Assembly: GCF_030733685.1 (NCBI RefSeq) | Contig: NZ_JASHIM010000003.1 | Location: 186,001-250,000 of the forward strand | Reading direction: 5' to 3' | DNA length: 64,000 bases | DNA from: Roseovarius sp. MMSF_3281 | GTDB lineage: Bacteria > Pseudomonadota > Alphaproteobacteria > Rhodobacterales > Rhodobacteraceae | Notes under the pieces: model-generated | What the model was told of the DNA's origin: nothing | Databases searched by the model: none | What the model saw: the letters and a program-made list of their open reading frames with translations, nothing else | In this document: one piece after another, positions 1-8,003 of the stretch | Numbering within the stretch: the first letter of the stretch is position 1 | Layout of the letters: each line of letters begins with the position of its first letter | Translations under genes and position numbers: made by a program

Positions 1-1
1 C

Positions 2-889
2 GGCGCACGGCATGGCGAAGGTAAGCTGACCATGCCCGATGGCCTGATCTATGAAGGCCTGTGGAAAGACGGCCAGATCGACGGCGAAGGGCGTTTGACC
101 CAACCCAATGGCGATGTCTACGAAGGACAGCTTGTCAGCGGACGGCGCGAGGGCAAGGGCACTGTGACTTACGAGAACGGCGATGTTTACAAGGGCGACT
201 TTGAGGATGACCGCCGCCACGGTCAGGGCGTATTCACCGGGGTCGATGGATACCGATACGAAGGGTCATGGGTCGCGGGTAAAATCTCGGGTCAGGGCAA
301 GGTAACCTACCCCGATGGGTCGGTCTATGAAGGCGAATTTCGCGATGATCTGGCCAATGGCCAAGGCATGATCACCTATCCCGATGGCTCCACCTATGAA
401 GGGGAATGGAGCGGTGGTGTCATTGATGGCCAAGGCAAGGCAACTTATCCAAATGGCCTTGTCTATGAAGGGGAGTTCGAGAATGCCAAGAACCACGGCT
501 ATGGCGTGATGACCTATGCCGATGGCTATCGCTATGAAGGCGAGTGGCAGGATGGGCAACGCCACGGCCAAGGCACGGCCACTTATCCTGACGGCACGAT
601 TTATGAAGGGCAGTTCGCCAATGGGCAGCGCCACGGGCAGGGCAAGATCACCATGCCGGATGGCTTTACCTACGAAGGCGAGTGGCAGCAGGGCGAGATT
701 TCGGGGCAAGGTGTGGCCACTTACGTCAACGGCGACGTCTATGAAGGCACCTTTCTGAACGGCAAGCGTCAGGGGGAAGGCACAATGCGCTATTCCACCG
801 GCGAAGAAGCCACGGGCCGCTGGCAAGATGGGGCCTTGGCCGAAGCCACGAGTACCAGTGAGGACGCCACCACCGACACCACTGAATAA
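2..889 (+). CDS. MORN-repeat protein (5' end outside window)
   Basis: The reading frame is open from the first bases, so the N-terminus lies upstream; the ATG at 32 is inside a repeat and is probably not the start. The visible part consists almost wholly of 23-residue MORN units of the form YEG-[EQ]-[FW]-x-x-G-x-x-x-G-x-G-x-x-T-Y-x-[DN]-G. I count eleven complete units and a degenerate twelfth, followed by an acidic Ser/Thr-rich tail. MORN repeats form an elongated beta-hairpin solenoid and often bind membranes or serve as scaffolds; in bacteria the partner is usually unknown. No catalytic domain is visible in this part. A terminator follows the stop. The family is certain; the function is not. 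Confidence 0.9.
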   Translation, partial: GARHGEGKLTMPDGLIYEGLWKDGQIDGEGRLTQPNGDVYEGQLVSGRREGKGTVTYENGDVYKGDFEDDRRHGQGVFTGVDGYRYEGSWVAGKISGQGKVTYPDGSVYEGEFRDDLANGQGMITYPDGSTYEGEWSGGVIDGQGKATYPNGLVYEGEFENAKNHGYGVMTYADGYRYEGEWQDGQRHGQGTATYPDGTIYEGQFANGQRHGQGKITMPDGFTYEGEWQQGEISGQGVATYVNGDVYEGTFLNGKRQGEGTMRYSTGEEATGRWQDGALAEATSTSEDATTDTTE

Positions 890-891
890 AC

Positions 892-915
892 AAGGGCCGG
901 TCGAAACCGGCCCTT
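892..915 (+). terminator. Hairpin terminator after the MORN gene
   Basis: The 10-bp perfect stem AAGGGCCGGT / ACCGGCCCTT with a CGAA loop starts three bases after the stop codon. A short T-containing stretch follows. It lies between two convergent genes and may also serve the acyl-CoA synthetase gene on the other strand. Confidence 0.75.
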
Positions 916-934
916 TGTAGTTTAGTGTCTGGGT

Positions 935-2839
935 CTATTCCTCGATCTGGGCATCTTCCAGCCACTCCCAAGGCCGCACGAACTGCCCCAATATATCTGA
1001 TACGGCGCTGTCTTCGACATCCCCCGTCTTTTCAACCAAGGCGACCAAGCCGCGTTTCTTGGTATCGGCCACGCTGACAACGCGGGCATTAACCCCGGCC
1101 TCTTCAAGAGCGGCGTTGTAGATGCGGGAGATGGCGCGTTTGCGCAGATCGGGCTTGAAGACCTTGCCCACGGCGGTCTTGGGCAATTCGTCCATAACCT
1201 CGACGAACTTCGGCACGGCTGCGCGCTCGTGGACATGCACCTTGCAATGCTCGCGCAACTCCTCGCCGGTGACGGTGCCGCCTTCCACCAGTTCCACATA
1301 TGCGCAAGGGATTTCGCCGGCATGCGCGTCGGGCTGTCCAATTGCGCCCGCCATGGCCACATCGTGATGCGCCATAAGCGCCTCTTCGATATCAGCGGGG
1401 TCGATATTGTGGCCACCGCGAATGATCAAGTCCTTGGCGCGACCTGTGATCCAGAGGTATCCATCCGGGTCGATCCGGCCCAAATCGCCGGTGCGCAGGT
1501 GGGTACCATAGTGGTAGAGATCATGGTTTTTCTCAGCCTCGGTATAGGTGTTACCCGCAAAAACCCCGGGATTTGAAATGCAGATTTCGCCCACCTCATC
1601 GGCGGCACATTCCACGGGGTTGCCATCCGGCCCGACATTAATGATGCGAATATCAGTATAGGGAAACGGAACACCGACCGACCCGACTTTTTTCTCCCCT
1701 TCCGGCGGATTACAAGAAACAAGACAGGTGGCCTCGGTCAGTCCATATCCTTCGATCACGGTCATGCCGGTTGCGCTTTCGAACCGTTTGAACAACTCCA
1801 AAGGCATGGGCGCCGAGCCGGAAAACGCGTTCTTCACAGTGGAAATATCGGCATCCACCGAACGCTGCATCAGCGCCGAAACCGCTGTGGGCACGGTAAT
1901 GACAAAGGTGGTTTTCCAACGTTCGAGCAATTTCCAGAAATTGTCGAACACCCCATCCCCGCGATAACCCGCAGGTGTCGGGAACACCACATGCGCGCCC
2001 GATTTGATCATCGCCATGAGGATCACGTGACAGGCAAAGACGTGGAACAAAGGCAGCGGGCACATCACGCTGTCGTTTTCGGTGAACAGCAGGCGATGCC
2101 CTAGCCAACCGTTATAAACCATGCCCGAGTAGCGGTGTTGCGCAACCTTGGGCATCCCCGTGGTCCCGCCAGTGTGGAAATAGGCCGCCACCCGGTCACC
2201 TGCACTGTCGTCGAAAGACAGGGTCACCGGATATTTCGCCATCTCTTTGGAAAAGCACTTCACATCCGCGTGGTGATTGCCCGGGTTCTTGGGGCGCACC
2301 AAGGGCACGATCCAGCTTTTGGGGGGCGTCAGATAGCGGTTCAGGTCAATCTCAAGCACGGTATGCACATTGGCCGCATGGCGCACTGCCTCGGCGGTTT
2401 TCTGGGCGATATCTGTTTTCGGGAACGCCTTCAGCGTGACAACCACTTTTGCGTTTGTTTCCCGCAGGATCGCGCCGATCTGCTCGGGCTCAAGAAGCGG
2501 GTTGATGGGATTCACGATCCCGGCAATCGCCCCGCCTATGGTGGCCACGGCGGTTTCCAGAGAGTTGGGCAAAACAAGCGCCACAACATCGTTTTCACCC
2601 ACCTTGAGATCCCGAAACAGGTTGGCCGCGCGGCAAATCTGATCGTGGAATTGCTGCCACGTCATGGTTTCTGCCTTGTCGGTCGCGCCGGACAACAACT
2701 GGTAACTTACCGCTGAACGATCGGGAAAAGCATCGACCGTTTCACGTAGCATGGCATAGAGCGTTTCCGGACGCTCACGATCTTCCCATGACATTTCATT
2801 CTGAATATCAAGCGCATCCTGCCGCGAGGCAAAACTCAT
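935..2839 (-). CDS. AMP-forming acyl-CoA synthetase (AMP-binding family)
   Basis: Predicted 634-residue adenylate-forming enzyme that activates a carboxylic acid with ATP and CoA. The P-loop TGGTTGMPK lies near residues 223-231 and the adenine-binding GYGLTEAT near 364-371. The hinge region GRAKDLIIRGG and the C-terminal catalytic lysine segment KTAVGKVFKP are also present. The chosen start is the ATG at 2839, which has GGGGAGG about eight bases upstream; a TTG two codons earlier is less likely. At about 630 residues it is longer than medium-chain or MMPA-CoA ligases of roughly 540. The substrate cannot be read from sequence; a fatty, aryl or branched-chain acid is possible. The Mcd-like dehydrogenase nearby may or may not be related. 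Confidence 0.88.
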   Translation of the reverse strand: MSFASRQDALDIQNEMSWEDRERPETLYAMLRETVDAFPDRSAVSYQLLSGATDKAETMTWQQFHDQICRAANLFRDLKVGENDVVALVLPNSLETAVATIGGAIAGIVNPINPLLEPEQIGAILRETNAKVVVTLKAFPKTDIAQKTAEAVRHAANVHTVLEIDLNRYLTPPKSWIVPLVRPKNPGNHHADVKCFSKEMAKYPVTLSFDDSAGDRVAAYFHTGGTTGMPKVAQHRYSGMVYNGWLGHRLLFTENDSVMCPLPLFHVFACHVILMAMIKSGAHVVFPTPAGYRGDGVFDNFWKLLERWKTTFVITVPTAVSALMQRSVDADISTVKNAFSGSAPMPLELFKRFESATGMTVIEGYGLTEATCLVSCNPPEGEKKVGSVGVPFPYTDIRIINVGPDGNPVECAADEVGEICISNPGVFAGNTYTEAEKNHDLYHYGTHLRTGDLGRIDPDGYLWITGRAKDLIIRGGHNIDPADIEEALMAHHDVAMAGAIGQPDAHAGEIPCAYVELVEGGTVTGEELREHCKVHVHERAAVPKFVEVMDELPKTAVGKVFKPDLRKRAISRIYNAALEEAGVNARVVSVADTKKRGLVALVEKTGDVEDSAVSDILGQFVRPWEWLEDAQIEE

Positions 2840-3034
2840 CTTCAATCCTCCCCGAAACGCGCCTCGGATCGCGGGCGCGGTTTTCTTCCCTGCGGGGCAG
2901 CATGGTCAGCTTTCCCCGCCCACGCAAGCTTTACGCTGCGTTTCGGAGATTTTCAGCCTGTGACGGCAGGGCCGAAAAATTCCAACTTGCCGTACTGCCA
3001 AGGCGCGCGATGATAATAATTAGCCAGCGGCCGG

Positions 3035-3805
3035 TTAAACGAAAAGACCACGACGGATCAAATTCATACCCGCGACCAGCAAGACCAGCAAAGTCACCCT
3101 TTTGAAGGTCGTTTGGTCAATGCGATCCTGAACCACGAACCCAAGACCGATACCGATGACGGCGGGCAAAATGAGTAGCGCGGACAATGGCGCAGTCTCT
3201 GACCGCAGCACACCCGACGCCATGTGGGCAAACATCAACGCCACAGCCCCCAGACCGTAAATCACCCCCTGAATACGCATCTGCTCGGCTTTATCCACGT
3301 TCTGTGCTGTCAGCATTGCAACCGTCGTCGCCCCCCAGACGCCCGAGATACCCCCGAAAAAGCCGGTCACACCGCCTATGATGGCTTCGGTCAAGGAACT
3401 TGGGTTGTTTGGCAGGCGCAGAGGCTGCCCCAAAAGCGATGAGATGGCAAAAAGCGTGATCGGAACCCCGATGATCAGCAGCGTAATATGCTGCGGCAGT
3501 ACCGCCACCAATTGCGCAGCAAACAATAGAACAACGACCCCGGCCGACAAAAACACCCGAAATCGCCGAATCGCATCCCATGCGGCCTTGGGCCCTTGCC
3601 GCAAGGCCTGCCACAGGTTGGTGACAAGTGCGGGTAGAATCATCCCGGCAATGGCCATTTCCGCCGAGATAACAGACCCGAGGCCCGACACCATGACCAT
3701 TGGCATGGAAAATCCGACAACCCCTTTTACGACACCCGCAAAGAACGCCACGAAAAACATCACGACCCAAGCTGACGGTGCGCCGATTTGCATTAGGTAT
3801 TCCAT
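3035..3805 (-). CDS. TauE/SafE-family membrane permease
   Basis: Polytopic protein of 256 residues made of hydrophobic helices with short loops. The N-terminal segment VVMFFVAFFAGVVKGVVGF and the internal repeat FFGGISGVWG are typical of TauE/SafE (DUF81) anion exporters. Some members export sulfite or sulfoacetate from organosulfonate breakdown; others are uncharacterised. The ATG at 3805 gives the full first helix; an internal ATG at 3793 is possible. It is divergent from the Mcd-like gene, with 145 bp between them holding a strong promoter candidate. The tau genes are 20 kb away, so a role in sulfonate metabolism is only a guess. Confidence 0.82.
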   Translation of the reverse strand: MEYLMQIGAPSAWVVMFFVAFFAGVVKGVVGFSMPMVMVSGLGSVISAEMAIAGMILPALVTNLWQALRQGPKAAWDAIRRFRVFLSAGVVVLLFAAQLVAVLPQHITLLIIGVPITLFAISSLLGQPLRLPNNPSSLTEAIIGGVTGFFGGISGVWGATTVAMLTAQNVDKAEQMRIQGVIYGLGAVALMFAHMASGVLRSETAPLSALLILPAVIGIGLGFVVQDRIDQTTFKRVTLLVLLVAGMNLIRRGLFV

Positions 3806-3822
3806 CCGAGTCTTCTAGCAGG

Positions 3823-3900
3823 TTGCGCAAGCGCTGCAGTGCAAAAATCAACGCGCAACTTTTGAACAATAGTGACGCAGTTTAGGCATAATAGTTGCGC
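3823..3900 (+). promoter_or_regulatory. Promoter of the Mcd-like gene with flanking inverted repeats
   Basis: A sigma70-like pair, TTGAAC at 3862-3867 and CATAAT at 3887-3892, is separated by 19 bp. The inverted pair GCGCAACT (3853-3860) and AGTTGCGC (3893-3900) brackets it exactly, 40 bp apart. A further palindrome, TTGCGCAA, is at 3823-3830. This looks like an operator arrangement; the regulator is unknown. Confidence 0.5.
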
Positions 3901-3950
3901 TGCACCTGCGAAATAGCTAGGTAAGGGCAACTCGGAAAAGGATATGATTC

Positions 3951-5639
3951 ATGGCACATGACGGACAGGACATCGCAATGGCAGAGTCGATCATTCTGGA
4001 TAACCTCCTGGAGCTGACGGGCAAAGCCGTCGCTCCGGCGGAATCGGTACTGGAGCAAGCACGCGAAAAGCTGCGCGAAGACGTGGTTGTCGATGGCCGT
4101 GTTTCGGGTGGCCTCGTGGAAGCCAACCAAACCGCCGCACATGGTTTGGCGTGGTTGGCCACCTACGTTGAATCGCTGCGCCAGATGCAGAATTGGGCCA
4201 CGCGCCTGCAAGGGGACGGCAAGTTCGGCGAGGTCGAGCAACTGATTCATCAAATCGCCTTTGGCGAATACCTGCAGCAGATCGCGGGTGGTATTCCGAT
4301 GAACCAAGGTGAAATGGTCCGGGTACAAGATCTTGGCCTTGGCTGGGACGCCCTGAGCGGGTTCCAAGCGCCCGAGGTGCAAACCCTGATCGCCCACGGC
4401 AATACCCAAGCTGCCCGCACCCGTCTTGTGGACCTCATGCAGGAACGCAGCGCCGAGGTCACGGTTGGCAACACCGGCCTTGATGATGAGCTGGAAATGA
4501 TCCGTGAGCAGTTCCGCCGTTTCGCCGTCGAAAAGGTAGAGCCGCACGCCCATGAATGGCACCTCAAGGATGAGTTGATCCCGATGGAAATCATCGAGGA
4601 ACTCGCTGAAATGGGTGTCTTTGGCCTGACAATCCCCGAAGAGTACGGCGGACTCGGCCTGTCCAAAGCCTCGATGTGCGTCGTCTCCGAGGAACTTAGC
4701 CGCGGTTATATCGGGGTTGGCAGCCTTGGCACCCGTTCCGAAATCGCCGCCGAACTGATCATCGCCGGCGGCACCGCGGAACAAAAGCAAAAATGGCTAC
4801 CGCGTCTGGCCAGTGCCGAAACCCTGCCCACGGCGGTCTTTACTGAGCCCAACACCGGATCGGACCTTGGCAGCCTGCGCACCCGCGCGGTGCAGGACGA
4901 AAACGGCGACTGGAAGGTGACCGGCAACAAGACATGGATCACCCATGCGGCGCGGACCCATGTGATGACCCTTCTGGCCCGGACCAAGCCCGACACCACA
5001 GATCACCGGGGCCTGTCGATGTTCCTGGCGGAAAAGACCCCCGGTACCGATGAAAACCCCTTCCCCACCGAAGGCATGACCGGCGGCGAGATCGAGGTTT
5101 TGGGCTATCGCGGGATGAAGGAATACGAACTGGGCTTCGACAACTTCCATGTGAAAGGTGAAAACCTGCTTGGCGCGGAGGAGGGCAAGGGTTTCAAACA
5201 GCTTATGGAGACCTTTGAATCCGCCCGCATTCAAACCGCCGCCCGTGCAATCGGCGTGGCGCAATCGGCGCTTGATATCGGCATGCAATACGCACAGGAC
5301 CGCAAGCAATTCGGCAAATCCCTGATCGAATTCCCGCGCGTCAGCGGCAAGCTGGCAATGATGGCCGTGGAAATCATGATCGCCCGTCAGTTGACCTATT
5401 ATAGCGCTTGGGAAAAAGACAACGGCCACCGTTGTGACCTTGAGGCCGGGATGGCCAAGCTGCTTGGTGCCCGCGTGGCATGGGCTGCTGCCGACAATGG
5501 CCTGCAAATCCACGGCGGCAACGGTTTTGCCATGGAATACGCTATCAGCCGTGTGCTGTGTGATGCGCGTATCCTGAACATCTTTGAAGGTGCCGCCGAA
5601 ATTCAGGCGCAGGTGATTGCCCGCCGCTTGCTTGGCTAA
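3951..5639 (+). CDS. mcd: Acyl-CoA dehydrogenase with N-terminal extension, likely (2S)-methylsuccinyl-CoA dehydrogenase
   Basis: Flavoprotein of 562 residues. Ordinary acyl-CoA dehydrogenases have about 380-400 residues; here an extra helical N-terminal domain of about 160 residues precedes the canonical fold, which begins near LEMIREQFRRFAVEKVEPHA. This architecture and length match methylsuccinyl-CoA dehydrogenase of the ethylmalonyl-CoA pathway, which oxidises (2S)-methylsuccinyl-CoA to mesaconyl-CoA during C2 assimilation. FAD-site motif VFTEPNTGSDLGSL is present. The catalytic base is predicted as E546 in IFEGAAEIQ. Two starts are plausible: ATG 3951 with AAGG nine bases upstream, or ATG 3978. 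No other pathway gene (ccr, ecm, mch) is in the window, so the specific assignment rests on architecture. Confidence 0.75.
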   Translation: MAHDGQDIAMAESIILDNLLELTGKAVAPAESVLEQAREKLREDVVVDGRVSGGLVEANQTAAHGLAWLATYVESLRQMQNWATRLQGDGKFGEVEQLIHQIAFGEYLQQIAGGIPMNQGEMVRVQDLGLGWDALSGFQAPEVQTLIAHGNTQAARTRLVDLMQERSAEVTVGNTGLDDELEMIREQFRRFAVEKVEPHAHEWHLKDELIPMEIIEELAEMGVFGLTIPEEYGGLGLSKASMCVVSEELSRGYIGVGSLGTRSEIAAELIIAGGTAEQKQKWLPRLASAETLPTAVFTEPNTGSDLGSLRTRAVQDENGDWKVTGNKTWITHAARTHVMTLLARTKPDTTDHRGLSMFLAEKTPGTDENPFPTEGMTGGEIEVLGYRGMKEYELGFDNFHVKGENLLGAEEGKGFKQLMETFESARIQTAARAIGVAQSALDIGMQYAQDRKQFGKSLIEFPRVSGKLAMMAVEIMIARQLTYYSAWEKDNGHRCDLEAGMAKLLGARVAWAAADNGLQIHGGNGFAMEYAISRVLCDARILNIFEGAAEIQAQVIARRLLG

Positions 5640-5673
5640 GCGTTCAAGTTTCAAAACATCAACCAGACATCAA

Positions 5674-5698
5674 AAGGGCCGCCTGATTGGCGGCCCTT
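5674..5698. terminator. Bidirectional terminator between convergent genes
   Basis: A 10-bp stem AAGGGCCGCC / GGCGGCCCTT with a five-base loop lies between the stop of the Mcd-like gene and the convergent DsrE-like gene. The minus strand has the better T run (CCCTTTTG), the plus strand CTTCTCTTG. Confidence 0.8.
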
Positions 5699-5719
5699 CT
5701 CTTGTGGCGTCATACCACT

Positions 5720-6160
5720 TCAGAAACTCAAAACCGTGGTATCGTCGGCCATGAGGGCCGCCGCCATCACAGGGGGTTTTGCGGCGCTCACACCGTCAAG
5801 AAGGGCCGAGGCATCGACGCCCTTGTTCGGAAGGTAGATCGCGCAGACCTCAACTTTGGTACCAGTCTTGTCCATGATCATCTTCATCAAGCCCTGAGGG
5901 CTCATGCCCTTTGGCTTCTGTGGGGCTGTGGCAGTCTCGGGTGCGTCTTTCAAGGCTATGTCAGCCGCGGGACCGCACAGCAGGATTTGCGCCTTGGCGC
6001 CTTGTTGCACCGATTGCATGGTCAACACCATCGACATCAACTGTGTCTGGGCATCCGGCGAGGTGACCACGGTCACCAGCTTCTTGCCATCCTCCGCCTG
6101 GAGGGGGCCGGCGAAAACGGCAGTTGCGGCAAGTGTCAGGGCAGTTAGCGTTTTACGCAT
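5720..6160 (-). CDS. Periplasmic DsrE/DsrF-like protein
   Basis: Protein of 146 residues with a clear Sec signal peptide (MRKTLTALTLAATAVFA, cleavage near the LQA-ED junction). The mature part has the DsrE-like alternating fold pattern LVTVVTSPDAQTQLMSMVLTMQSVQQGAKAQ and two cysteines, in LLCGPA and VCAIYL. Cytoplasmic DsrE-family proteins relay sulfur; exported members are mostly uncharacterised. It lies 42 bp downstream of the SLAC1-family gene on the same strand, so the two may share the promoter at 7.2 kb. A sulfur-relay role is inference only. Confidence 0.7.
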   Translation of the reverse strand: MRKTLTALTLAATAVFAGPLQAEDGKKLVTVVTSPDAQTQLMSMVLTMQSVQQGAKAQILLCGPAADIALKDAPETATAPQKPKGMSPQGLMKMIMDKTGTKVEVCAIYLPNKGVDASALLDGVSAAKPPVMAAALMADDTTVLSF

Positions 6161-6202
6161 GGTAAGTCCTCTTTGGTTTGAAGTGGGAATTTGGGTGACA
6201 GG

Positions 6203-7165
6203 TTATTCAGGTTGAAAGACCGCACCGGATGTCACCGCGCGCAAGGTACGCAGTAGTAGTCCGGCAAGGGTTACAGTCAGGATCGAAAGCAAGGCCAACC
6301 CGGCCAAACGGTGCACATCCGATCCCGTCGCCTCCGCATAATGCAGGCTGGCAATCGTGAGCGCCGCCAGTGGAAAGCTGAGCGCCCAGAATGACATGGC
6401 AAAGGGAAGGCGCAGGATACGCGGCAATTGCACCGCCACGATCAAGGCAAAGAAATAACCACTGTTCAGTAGAATTCGGGCAAAAGGATCAATCCCACCG
6501 GTCAGGGTGACCCAAGCCAGGAACCCGACGGCGGGTGGCGCGATAAGGATCACCAAGGTCGGCTGTAGGCGCTCGGGCAAGGGATCGTGAAACACCAGTC
6601 GGTTGATGACCAAGGTCAAGAGAACAATCCAGAAGATTAGCCCGACAGACAGGAAGAACCAGCTTAGTTCAACAAAGCCCAATTCCGCCCCGGCGATTGG
6701 CACGATGACATTACCCACTGCCGGGATGAACCAAGCCGGTGACAAATGCCCATGCAGGAAAGCGCGCGCGCCGATCCAGCCCGAGATCACGGCCAGCGTC
6801 AAAATCCCCTGCCCCGCAGCGCCCGCCAGCCACATGACATGCGCGACAGGCCGGGAGATTGGCAACGTGGCTGTCGCCAAAAGCAGTAAGCCGATTGAGA
6901 TTGCCGGAAAGAACGCCAATTTTACAGGATGCGACCATTCCGAGCGTACGGCATTTGGAAAGCGAATTACCTTGGCTGTGTACCCGGCGGCGATGACAAC
7001 GAAAACTGCAAGGGTGACAAGGTAAACAACACCCGAGGCAAGACTGGTGAGTCCCAAAGTTTGTTCACCCGCACGCAACGCAAGCGCCAGCCCCGCCATC
7101 CCCATCACGATGGTGAACAGCGTTACGGGATAATGCTCAAGTACCGAATGGTTGTCAGGGTCCAT
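6203..7165 (-). CDS. SLAC1/TehA-family anion channel-like membrane protein
   Basis: Integral membrane protein of 320 residues with about ten hydrophobic helices, beginning VLEHYPVTLFTIVMGMAGLALAL, which is typical of the TehA/SLAC1 (TDT) family of anion channels and tellurite-resistance or dicarboxylate transporters. The ATG at 7165 is preferred because AAGAGG lies seven bases upstream; the ATG at 7189 has no ribosome site. Upstream are a perfect FNR-type box (7222-7235) and an NsrR-like inverted repeat (7181-7203), so expression is probably induced under low oxygen or nitrosative conditions. The permeant ion is unknown; nitrite, nitrate or another small anion would fit the regulation. Confidence 0.82.
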   Translation of the reverse strand: MDPDNHSVLEHYPVTLFTIVMGMAGLALALRAGEQTLGLTSLASGVVYLVTLAVFVVIAAGYTAKVIRFPNAVRSEWSHPVKLAFFPAISIGLLLLATATLPISRPVAHVMWLAGAAGQGILTLAVISGWIGARAFLHGHLSPAWFIPAVGNVIVPIAGAELGFVELSWFFLSVGLIFWIVLLTLVINRLVFHDPLPERLQPTLVILIAPPAVGFLAWVTLTGGIDPFARILLNSGYFFALIVAVQLPRILRLPFAMSFWALSFPLAALTIASLHYAEATGSDVHRLAGLALLSILTVTLAGLLLRTLRAVTSGAVFQPE

Positions 7166-7180
7166 GGAATGCCTCTTGAA

Positions 7181-7235
7181 AAGATACATTCCACATTCAG
7201 CATATGACTCAGCCGCCCTCGTTGATCCAGATCAA
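7181..7235 (-). promoter_or_regulatory. FNR-type box and NsrR-like site upstream of the SLAC1-family gene
   Basis: TTGATCCAGATCAA at 7222-7235 is a perfect TTGAT-N4-ATCAA site for FNR/FnrL-type regulators, 57 bp before the preferred start codon. On the minus strand the 23 bp at 7203-7181 end in ATGTATCTT, a perfect NsrR half-site, with a degraded partner half; about 16 of 23 positions fit the enteric NsrR consensus. A -10 like TATGCT (7204-7199) places the FNR box near -37 and the NsrR-like site over the transcription start. This would suit activation by FNR and repression by NsrR. Confidence 0.65.
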
Positions 7236-7262
7236 GCGGAGGAAAAAATACACCCAAGTAAA

Positions 7263-7964
7263 TCATTCCTTGGGGGCGACCGTAATGTGAACCGCTTCCA
7301 GGTCCTCGATCTCACCCAGCAGCTCACTACCCGGCATGATTGGCCCAACACCCGCGGGCGTGCCGGTGTAAATCAAGTCACCGGGACGTAGGTGATAAAA
7401 CTGCGAAAGATGCGCAATCAGTTCAGGCACCGACCAGACCATATCGGACAACAGCGCCTCCTGAACCCTTTCGCCATTATGGCTTAGCGTAATGGGTTGT
7501 GGCCCGGGCGTACCAAAGGCACCGGCCTTGGTGATCGGCGCGATGATCGCGGCATTCTCAAAATCCTTGCCCAAATCCCATGGCCTGCGCTTGTCCTTTG
7601 CCGCGGCCTGCAAATCACGGCGGGTCAGGTCTATGCCACAGGCATAACCAAAGATCGCATCCAAGGCACGTTCCTTGCTGATATGAAACGCATCGCCGCC
7701 CATGGCCACAACGAGCTCCATCTCGTAGTGGCAGTCCTGCGTACCAAGCGGGTAGGCGATTTGCGCCCCGGAGAGACACAAGGCATGCGCGGATTTGGTG
7801 AAATAAAATGGCGCTTCGCGATCTACTTCATTGCCCATTTCCGCCGCATGTGCCGCATAATTGCGCCCCACGCAGAATATCCGCCGAACCGGAAACGCCC
7901 GCGCCTCCCCTTTGATGGGAATGACGGGCGGCATCGGGGCATCAAATAGCAAGTTCTGAGTCAT
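7263..7964 (-). CDS. Fumarylacetoacetate hydrolase family protein
   Basis: Protein of 233 residues, the size of the single-domain FAH family (FAHD1, fumarylpyruvate hydrolase, acylpyruvase). Substrate-site segment FCVGRNYAAHAAEMGN is at the N-terminus. The metal ligands are visible as the Glu residues of HYEMELVVA and the Asp of GIDLTRRD, and the closing motif GDLIYTGTPAGVGP is intact. It probably cleaves a 3-acylpyruvate or decarboxylates oxaloacetate. It stands alone between the FNR-controlled SLAC1 gene and phnM, both on the same strand. Whether its transcript runs into the SLAC1 gene past the FNR box is not clear. Confidence 0.85.
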   Translation of the reverse strand: MTQNLLFDAPMPPVIPIKGEARAFPVRRIFCVGRNYAAHAAEMGNEVDREAPFYFTKSAHALCLSGAQIAYPLGTQDCHYEMELVVAMGGDAFHISKERALDAIFGYACGIDLTRRDLQAAAKDKRRPWDLGKDFENAAIIAPITKAGAFGTPGPQPITLSHNGERVQEALLSDMVWSVPELIAHLSQFYHLRPGDLIYTGTPAGVGPIMPGSELLGEIEDLEAVHITVAPKE

Positions 7965-8003
7965 GGTTTGCTTATGCGGCTATATTCAAGCCAAGTCAAA
8001 ACC

